From: Desmodesmus armatus
Lineage: Eukaryota; Chlorophyta; Chlorophyceae; Sphaeropleales; Scenedesmaceae
Direction of reading: 5' to 3'
Assembly (NCBI GenBank): GCA_007449985.2
Contig: VIIQ02000589.1
Coordinates: 124,001 to 188,000, forward strand
Length of the DNA: 64,000 nucleotides
Each line of letters opens with the position of its first letter. Positions within the stretch are counted from its first letter, which is position 1. This document shows, piece after piece, positions 12,259-19,555 of this stretch. A program made the position numbers and the translations under genes. Below the pieces are notes generated by a model that worked only from the letters and a program-made list of their open reading frames with translations, did no database searches and was not told the origin of the DNA.

Positions 12259-15248
12259 ATGTTGTGTGTTTCTCACTCCCGATCGTTTCAGCTGAAGGTA
12301 AGCGTGATCATGCGTGTCGCAGTGTATTTATTTTGGCAGTTCAAGGATTCAGCTGCAGTGATACAGCTTGTGGTGGTGACGTGGCACTTTCGTGCAGTGA
12401 TCAGCCTTGATCCTGCACAGTCGTGTGTAGCGGAACGTGCACCTACACAATTGCCACATGTTCGACACGCAAGGCATGGAGCTGTGCATAGACACCTCTG
12501 CCGTGCCCCTCCCTGTTTGTACTGTTGACAACGCTGCTTCACTTGCAGGCCAGGGTGTCCCGACAGCGCTCTGTCTGTGTGAGGGCTGCCCAGATCCCTC
12601 CCCTGTCCAGTGGAACATCCACGGACGCCACGTCACGGTGGACGATACCCTTGAGCAGCTGGTGAAGCAGAAGCTGGCACCAGCCCTGAACCTGCTCAGG
12701 GGGGCAGAGTTCCTGGAGGGTGAGGGTGGCGTGCATGACGTGGACGTGCGACTCATGTGAGCAGGGACGGGCGTGCGTGGGAGGGGTGGGGGTGGGTGGT
12801 GTAAGAGCATAGTCTTTCAAGACGAAGAGGCCCAGAGAAGCCCAGCCAACCTGATGCTAGCCCGGGGGCACAACCCATGCCCTGCCTTTGCAACTACAGG
12901 TGGGGGCCCCAAAATTGGGGTGGTCCAAAATATTGGTGCGTGCAGCACAGGCACCTTGGGGGCTTGGGAACTGAGATTTAAGCTTTTCAAGAGATCCTAA
13001 GAGACTTTGTGGATTGACTTTTGCTCGGGCCTTTACCAAGTTTCTGGCTGTTGTGATGGTGTGCACAGATGGTAGGGCTGCTTTCTCAGCAAGTCACGCA
13101 TCAAGGTTTCCAGCACGCAAAAACATCAGCATGTATGTCAGAATTACCTTAAAAAAGGGGCAAGTGCGCAGGCATCACTTTCTGGGTGTGAGACAAATTG
13201 GTTTGATGACAGTCTGGTGTGTTGCTGCTGCAGCATGGCAGGTGTCACCAAACATCTGCCACTACAACAGGGATGGGCGGGAAAACGCTCCATAGAACGT
13301 TTTTTTTGAATGTTTTTGGTACCGCACTGCACCCTCAGATGTCCCGTTTGGCAGTTCCTTGTGGTCGACCCAAAATTGGGGCCACAAAAGATGGCACCAT
13401 CACACAACAGTAGCACCAGAACTTCACCAGGACCGTGATCCAGGGCTCGAAATTTTGGATGTGGGACATTCTTCAATTACTAACTATGATTCAGTTTTGT
13501 TTTAGGGCTGCAGACCCATGCTCGTTGACTTCCTTAAAACCACCCCCATGCGAGCCCAGGGAAGCAAGCCATGTCCCTGCAATGCAACTTATGGGGCCAC
13601 CCCTCTCAAGGTCAGCAGGCCACCTGCGACACACAAGGTCAGCAAACATGCAAACATGTTCAAGGCATAAAGCGACTGAGTGCGCGGCCATTGAAGCACT
13701 TGAGCCTGCGCGACTCACTCACTCACTCGAGCCCAGGAACCTAATGCATGTCCCTGCACTCACTCACTCACTCATTGTTCGTTACATTGAGATCCCCGAA
13801 AGACCAAGCCCACACCATGTAAGCTCAGGGACCCAAACCATGTCCCTCCAATGCAACTTAAGGCGCCACCTCCTTCTCAAGAGCAGCTAACCACCTGCAG
13901 GGTAGAAAACGTCCACCCATCACAGCTGCAGCAACTGAGCTGTTGGCTTCAGTGCCAGGGCTCAACACCCAGTCAGCAATCAATTGGGAGTTTCCCGCGC
14001 AGGTTCGAATCCTGCTCGCTGCGGGGCTGGCATCTTCTACCTGGTGCAACACCAGGCACTGAGTGCAGCGATGACCGAGCGGTTAAGGCGATTGACTAGA
14101 GGCATGGGTGCAAGTTTTGCCTCTGCATTGGCTTACCTGACATCACGCTGCCTCTGCAGAGTCAGCTAGCAAGATCAACCAGCCCTCAGATGGGTTGACA
14201 TGGGGGATGGCTGGTGCTGCACTAGTCAGGAGGGCCAGGAGGCTCAGAAAATGGGTCCAGCCAGTTGTTTGGCACTAGGCACAGTACTGTCAAGCCGTGC
14301 ATGGGGTTGCGGCGACTGCACTGCGTACTTTGCTTTCCAGGCGCCCCGCTGGTACAATGCAAGAGTAGACGGGCTGGAGGGTCTGATGGCCTCATTGGCA
14401 CACTGATGTATGCTGTTTGCATCTCTCACTTTCAACTTGAGGTTCTCTCATTTACTTTGTTCAGATAGTGTTTTGACTGCTGCGATTCAATCACAGCATA
14501 CTGTGATCATCACCTGAATTTTACATATAAAGTTCCTCATGCTTGCCGTCCCTCTCAATGACAGGCAGCAAGCTACCTCACTCTGTCTGAGCTGCGCCTT
14601 TGCCCCACCCTCCTGCCGTTCTGCCTGTGTTGCAGGAACTCCCAGGTGGAGGTGAAGCTGCGCCCCCTGCTGCGCAACAAGGAGCTGCATGACACATACC
14701 TGAGACAGGGAGAGCTCAAGGTGAGAGATGAGGAGGGCTGCATTGCACTGCAGGACATGCGTCAAGTCCACGAAATGTACCACAGGTGAAGTTCATGAGC
14801 TCGACTCAGGATTTGCAGCAAGAGCTGGCAGCGTTGGTGATGCTCTTAGCGGTGTGTGTCCAGCAATGATAGTGAGGGCTGCCGAAGGTTTGCAGCCACC
14901 ACCATGATTGACTGTGTGTCGCCATGGCGCTTACTGTGCGTTCTATGCGTAGTACTGTCGTGTGCTGTTTCGCGCGTGGCCAGCTTAAGCGAAGCTTCCT
15001 AGCGGTGGGGCGCACACCAGGCTGTGCCTTAACCTGGGGCAGCCCTTGTAGCGCCATTCGCTTCTAGTGATCCTGCCCTGGCCGTGCTGCTGCTGGTGCT
15101 GCTGCTTCTGCTTCTGCTGCCGCAGGTGCTGGAGACTGGCAGTGACATGCATGAGAGCCTGGACAAGGCTGTTGCCACCCTTGTCAAAAAGTTGAAGAAG
15201 ATTGACAAACCCGCACCAGAGAAGAAGGACTACTCAAACAAGTTTTAA
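12259..15248 (+). CDS. Plastid ribosome hibernation/stabilisation factor, short HPF/RaiA type
   Basis: Exons 12259-12297, 12549-12756, 14636-14720 and 15126-15248. Residues in order: a transit peptide (MLCVSHSRSFQLK joined to ARVSRQRSVCVRAAQ), then an S30AE fold with NIHGRHVTVDDTLEQLVKQK, VHDVDVRLMNSQVEVKLR and GSDMHESLDKAVATLVKKL, ending in SNKF. HPF/RaiA proteins bind the 30S A/P-site region and hold idle 70S ribosomes. There is no long C-terminal dimerisation domain, so this is a short form of about 151 aa. The transit peptide and the S30AE part are in different frames of the same exon; one base is missing at or near the CCCC run at 12600-12603, and adding one makes the exon sum a whole number of codons. 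An alternative ATG is at 12184. The third-exon border intron (12757-14635) houses a permuted tRNA gene. Confidence 0.75.
13546..13900. repeat. Local repeat family upstream of the permuted tRNA
   Basis: The block GAGCCCAGGGAAGCAAGCCATGTCCCTGC... near 13551 returns, diverged, near 13825 as AGCTCAGGGACCCAAACCATGTCCCTCC, both followed by AATGCAACTTA, a GCCACC stretch, CTCAAG and CCACCTGC. A third, shorter piece is at 13728-13760, next to two runs of ACTC repeats (about 13714-13729 and 13757-13772). All lie inside the HPF intron. Confidence 0.6.
13978..14100 (+). tRNA. Circularly permuted tRNA-Ser (anticodon AGA): 3' half precedes 5' half
   Basis: The 3' half is 13978-14023: A37-A38, anticodon-stem strand TCAAT (13980-13984), a variable arm with GGGA/TCCC, T arm GCAGG-TTCGAAT-CCTGC (13999-14015), acceptor strand TCGCTGC (14016-14022) and discriminator G. 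After a 41-nt spacer comes the 5' half, 14065-14100: acceptor GCAGCGA, TG, D arm ACCGAGCGGTTAAGGC, G, anticodon stem ATTGA, CT and anticodon AGA. Acceptor strands pair 7/7 and anticodon-stem strands 5/5. The joined product is 82 nt without CCA, the normal size for a long-variable-arm tRNA-Ser. Position 10-25 is an A/C mismatch. The flanks can pair: CACCCA (13966-13971) with TGGGTG (14105-14110), then GTC with GGC, giving a bulged helix around both ends. The spacer holds a perfect CCTGGTG-CAA-CACCAGG hairpin (14040-14056). No CCA is encoded. Confidence 0.9.
14115..14118 (+). terminator. RNA polymerase III T-run after the permuted tRNA
   Basis: A TTTT run lies 4 nt beyond the flanking helix (which ends at 14110) of the permuted tRNA-Ser transcript. 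That is where a Pol III terminator is expected if transcription runs through 3' half, spacer and 5' half. The internal B box (GGTTCGAATCC, 14002-14012) precedes the A-box-like region (TGACCGAGCGG, 14072-14082), the reverse of a normal tRNA gene. Confidence 0.6.
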
Positions 15249-15470
15249 GCAGCAGCGGCAGCGGCAGCGGCAACATTTGTATGGGTGAATTGGGAGCTGG
15301 CAGGTGTTGTATTGTATGCAGCGGGAATACACGGTTATGGGGTGTGGAATTCAGGGATGATGTGGCAAGTGGTCGTGGTGTAGCACCGCTAACGGCGGCT
15401 AAGATGCGATGGGTTGTGTGATGGGCACAGAATGGAGTGGCACAGGGGTTGTTGGTAACAAGAGGTGGTT

Positions 15471-15475
15471 TGTAA
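15471..15475 (+). terminator. Possible polyadenylation signal TGTAA for the HPF gene
   Basis: TGTAA is the usual chlorophyte 3'-end signal. This copy lies about 220 bp after the HPF stop codon, in the right orientation and with no better candidate nearer. Confidence 0.45.
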
Positions 15476-16775
15476 CGCACTACGTGTTTGGGCTGTGCGG
15501 GGCAAGGGTGTGCTGCAAAGGATGTGATGGCTTGGCTAGATTCAAATCAAAGTTACACCTGATTCAACCTGTTGTGCCTTGGATTTGAATGGTTGTGATA
15601 GTGGCATGCATAATGTTTTTGGGGTGGGCGGCAGCAAGGCGTCTGTTGTTGCCAGCCTGGCTACTGCCAATTCAGTGTCATGACACCATGGCGATCACCA
15701 CTGGTGTGATGTTGGTTTGACACCAACATTGTATGGTAGGAATGTGTGTGCGGGCCATTGCAGTGCAAGGTGGTGCCCACATGACAGCCCCTTCCGTTTG
15801 CAAATTTCAAGGCTGTTACATGCCTGATGGAGTAGGGCAGCGATGTATGCAATTTGCAAAGGACTTCAGTTGCTGGACAATCACAGGTACAACAGCAGTC
15901 GGCACAACCTTGTGATTGAAGCCTTAGCCACTGAAGAAGCACGCTCTACCAATGCATCTCACACCCCTGCCTTTATCCACGGTTTCGACCGGGTGGTCTC
16001 CCCCTTCAGCCGCTGCAGCATCAGTTTCATCAGTTTGGGGAGAAAGTTTTTTGAACTGGGACCACTGGAGCCTTGTGCATTCTAAGTAGACTTAGCTGCC
16101 GCCACATACCGGACAAAAACAAACAAGAAGGCTAGCAAGCATCTACGCTTATGCTGTCTCGGACTAGGAGCCCGGCCAACTAGTGACCAGATGCGATCAA
16201 CTTGGGGAACTCACTTTGAGCCCGGTTCATGAACTACACTAGACTAGACACAGCAACACACTAGCAAAGCACTGGCCGATGCTCTCGTTTCGACGACAAG
16301 TCATAACCGATCGTCACTGCTGATAAGCACACCCCAAAACAGCACATACAACACATACCCAACAACAGACCATCAAACAGTGTGAGTATCCTCTCTCTTT
16401 GTTCTTTCACTTCCTCAATATCTCACTTGATCTTGTCACGTGTGCAACAGCTGCAAATGTTTGAAACAGGTGCCAGTCACACAAGGTCACACGTTGGAGG
16501 AGGGCCAGCAACAGGGTGTCATAAGCCTGCACTGGGGCAGGGGTCGACCCCCCTCTCCTTTGCCGTGCTGACATCTTGTTGCTGCGCTGTTCTGCAGGTG
16601 CGTTCCTTGTGCTTTTGCAGGCAGAGAGTTATTGCATCAGCCCAGACAGAGTGTTGTTGACAGCAGCCCAGCCCAGCAGGAGGAACAGCCCGCATGACCC
16701 AGCACTGATGATCACAGTGGAGCTTTGATGCAACATCCAGCCCAGCAGAAGGGCAGCAACTGGCCAGACACCTTC

Positions 16776-16911
16776 ATGTCACAGTGAGCCAAGGGTTTGG
16801 GGGCCCCGAAGCTCGTCTAGCTTCAGCTGCACATGCATATGCATCACTAATGCGTTACTACTTCTTTTCGTTGGCAGACACGGCAGCTTCAGCCTCTGCG
16901 ATCTTATTACA
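16776..16911 (+). mobile_element. Short retroposon-like element, copy 1 (near full length)
   Basis: Begins ATGTCACAGTGAGCCAA, contains GGGGCCCCGAAGCTCGTCT, and ends CTCTGCGATCTTATTACA. It matches copy 3 (51566-51696) over its whole length and the opposite strand of copy 2 (24194-24277) over its 3' two-thirds, with one difference in the last 80 bases. Flanks (ACACCTTC before, ACACCCCT after) give no clean target-site duplication. It carries no domain-bearing frame. Confidence 0.75.
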
Positions 16912-17081
16912 ACACCCCTGCCTTTCTGAATGCAGCAGCCCCTCAGGTTCCTGATTTCTGCTCAAAGGTTTGACTATGCCTGATCCGTTGACTGTCTGGA
17001 TCAAGGAACGAGAACCTATGAATGATGGGTCTGTAGTGCAGATCTGAATTTGAGTGTGTGCAACTGCGATGGTCGCTAACC

Positions 17082-18548
17082 ATGCTGCCCCTGCGCAGTG
17101 CTGCACATCAATCTGGGGTGGCATCAACAGCACACGCTGTCCCAGCAGTCTCACTGCATCGCAGTAGGTATCGTCTCAACAAGAATGATGTATCACGTAA
17201 CCTATGCGCTCGATCAGCTTCATCACTCGCACAGCCTGACGTTGCTACAGCCACTGATGGCAGTCCTGCTGCAGCACGTCATGAGCTGCTGCAGTGGGCT
17301 GTGCTGAATGGGTGCCTCATACATCCGTCTCTAGTCGTGACAGACAATGCCCCCTGTGGTTCTCGAGGCATCGTTGCTGCCTCTGACATCACCAGCAGCT
17401 CCTGCTGGCAGCCCATGTGGAGCAACCTTCCTGAGGGACCCTATCCTGCACCCCAGCTCATCGCAGTCCGCGAGCAGGTGTGCATGACAACAGAAGACGC
17501 CTTACAGCTGCTGCCACGGGTCATGGCAGCAGCAGACCCAACTGCTGCCATCACCAAGACCGTGGACAGCACAGCAGATGCAGCAGTCACACCAGCAGCA
17601 GGCCCAGGTGTCCTACTGCAGCAGCTGTTCAGCAGCTTCAGCCAGATGCTAGGCCTGGTACCCCTGGGTAGGCAGCACACACTGCCGCAGCGGTTGCGGC
17701 AACTCCAGCCCCCCATGCTGCTGGCCCTGCTGTTGGCACATCAGCGCAGGCTGGGCCCACAGTCCTTCTGGCACCCCTACATCAGCAACCTCCCCAGCAG
17801 GCCTCCCTGTGCCTGGTACAATATAGTGGAGCTTGCATTACGGCAGGGTTCTCTTCCAGGTTTCGGCAGGCCTGCCACCCCAGCAACAGCAGCACCCCCA
17901 GAAACAGAAGCACTGCCGGTAGACACCCTGCAAGCTGCTGCCTCAGCTGTTGCAGTCAAGTGCGCAGCAGCAGCAGATGTGTTTGGCGCGGCCCTTGGCG
18001 GCATTACAGCAGCAGAGTTGGCGTGGGCGTATGGCCAGGTGGCTTCGAGGGCCTTTGCCACCAGTGGTGCTGGCGGCACTTCTGGCCTAGCCCTGCTGCC
18101 AGTGATCGACATGTTGAACCATGCAGCAGGGGCTGCAGTGCCGGTCTGTGTGCTGAGCCAAGAGGGAGAGGGGCAAGAGCAGCAGGGCGGTGCCAGCACC
18201 AGCAGCGACAGCAGCAGCAGCACATTGGGTGAAGGCTACTGGTGTGTGTGGCACCAGCAGCTGCCGGAGTGGGGGCAGCGGGAGCAGGATAATACTGATG
18301 CTGCCAACAGCAACACCACCACTAGCAGCAGCAGCAATGGGGTTGACACAGCTATGCACGGCAGCGGGCGTGAGGGGTTGAGTGAGGGTGTGAGTGAGAG
18401 GCTGAGTGCTGCCGGTGTATTGCCGGCAGATGACTTAGTAGTTTTGGCAGCTGGTGAGGAGCTGTACATATCGTACATGAGCAGCTGTGATGCTGCTGCT
18501 GCCCTCCTCAGCTTTGGGTTTGTGCCCCCTGAGCTGCTGAAGGCATGA
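17082..18548 (+). CDS. SET-domain protein lysine methyltransferase (Rubisco-LSMT-like group)
   Basis: A single exon of 488 aa from the ATG at 17082; the frame is open further upstream but with no ATG. The first ~60 residues (Ser/Arg/Ala/Val-rich, few acids) look like a plastid or mitochondrial transit peptide. The N-terminal SET strand is seen in GSRGIVAASDITSS, the i-SET region in WHPYISNLPSRPPCAWYN and AYGQVASRAF, and the core in LLPVIDMLNHAAGA, with the conserved Asn-His, then GEELYISYMSSCDAAAALLSFGFVPPE near the end. Ser/Gln/Thr-rich low-complexity inserts sit between the DMLNH and GEELYISY segments. Known LSMT-like enzymes usually carry a C-terminal substrate-binding domain after GFV; here the protein stops within a few residues (PELLKA), so it is a short form. 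The substrate is unknown. Confidence 0.75.
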   Translation: MLPLRSAAHQSGVASTAHAVPAVSLHRSRYRLNKNDVSRNLCARSASSLAQPDVATATDGSPAAARHELLQWAVLNGCLIHPSLVVTDNAPCGSRGIVAASDITSSSCWQPMWSNLPEGPYPAPQLIAVREQVCMTTEDALQLLPRVMAAADPTAAITKTVDSTADAAVTPAAGPGVLLQQLFSSFSQMLGLVPLGRQHTLPQRLRQLQPPMLLALLLAHQRRLGPQSFWHPYISNLPSRPPCAWYNIVELALRQGSLPGFGRPATPATAAPPETEALPVDTLQAAASAVAVKCAAAADVFGAALGGITAAELAWAYGQVASRAFATSGAGGTSGLALLPVIDMLNHAAGAAVPVCVLSQEGEGQEQQGGASTSSDSSSSTLGEGYWCVWHQQLPEWGQREQDNTDAANSNTTTSSSSNGVDTAMHGSGREGLSEGVSERLSAAGVLPADDLVVLAAGEELYISYMSSCDAAAALLSFGFVPPELLKA

Positions 18549-19555
18549 GAGAGTGTGAGGGGTGAGGGACATGGTGGAGTAATTTCAGCGCAGCGATTGT
18601 CGTGGTGCACAAGGTGTGCATATTTGTTTTGACTGCCCATATTGGCGGCAAGCATGCTGGCTGGAAGTGCTTGCAATGCTTAGTGTGTTGGACAAGCCAT
18701 GTTGCTGGTTGCTGCTGATGCAGTGGCAAGCACTATTTTGCAGTTGGGATTCAGCTTTGTTGCGACCTGCTTCTGCTGGCTGCTTTGGACGAGTAGCTTG
18801 GACAGGCTGTTGCCAGGGTGAAAGAGATTGGGCGCACCCACTCGTTGAAAGGGTGCGGCGGGGTGGCATATTGCCGGGTCCCATACTGTGCGCTGTGAGT
18901 TTGACAGCAAGTGTTGTGGGGCCTTCTGCCACACAGTGCAACTGTATCAACACATCAACACTTGAGCAGGGTCAGGGTGAGGTGCCATCCTCTCAACATA
19001 ATATGCCTGGCATTACTTACTCTTTTTTTGCATGTTTGTGAGTATGTCACCTGCCCCTTCTGTACAGCCATTTGTGGTCGCATAGCTGAGCTGGCGATCG
19101 TGGTCACCACGCGTGCTGTGCGCTAGCTTTGGCAGCATGCATCAGCTGGTTGCTGGTTGTGACACGTCGGTTGCCCATAGTTGATGGCTGCAGCTGCAGG
19201 CTGGTGCTGCCTCTGAGCAAGGGGTGCAGTGAATTGGCGCCAGCCAGATAGGTTGCGGTTTTTTTGGAGGGTCTGTGTGGGAATGCTGCGAATCAGATCA
19301 AGACTGAAATGGAGTCATGCATCTGTCCAACATACAAGCTGAAAGCCCATGCAGCCCAACAGATTGCTTACAGGCGATGGGAAAACTCAGGAATACAGCT
19401 GTTCACAAACCTCTGCAGGAAATGCCGATTTTCATCATGCACACATCAGCAGCCAACAGCCTGTCAGCTCCTGCTGCCTGCAGCAGCAGTACCTGCTGGG
19501 GCCAACGCTGCCAGGAGAGTCGCCCACAGCACTCAACACATTACTCTTGTGTGTA
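18549..19555. other. Convergent intergenic stretch (SET gene + and kinase gene -)
   Basis: I see no coding exon here. It should contain the 3' UTRs of both flanking genes. TTACA at 19368-19372 is a TGTAA on the - strand, about 185 bp beyond the kinase stop, and is the best candidate for its polyadenylation signal. Confidence 0.5.
19368..19372 (-). terminator. Possible polyadenylation signal TGTAA for the kinase gene
   Basis: A TGTAA on the - strand lies about 185 bp downstream of the kinase stop codon at 19556. Confidence 0.4.

Larger units (their letters stand above)
15249..17081. other. Intergenic stretch without a supportable gene
   Basis: Holds the HPF 3' UTR with its TGTAA, a copy of the short retroposon-like element at 16776-16911, and the 5' region of the SET gene. 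I see no other exon chain. Confidence 0.5.
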
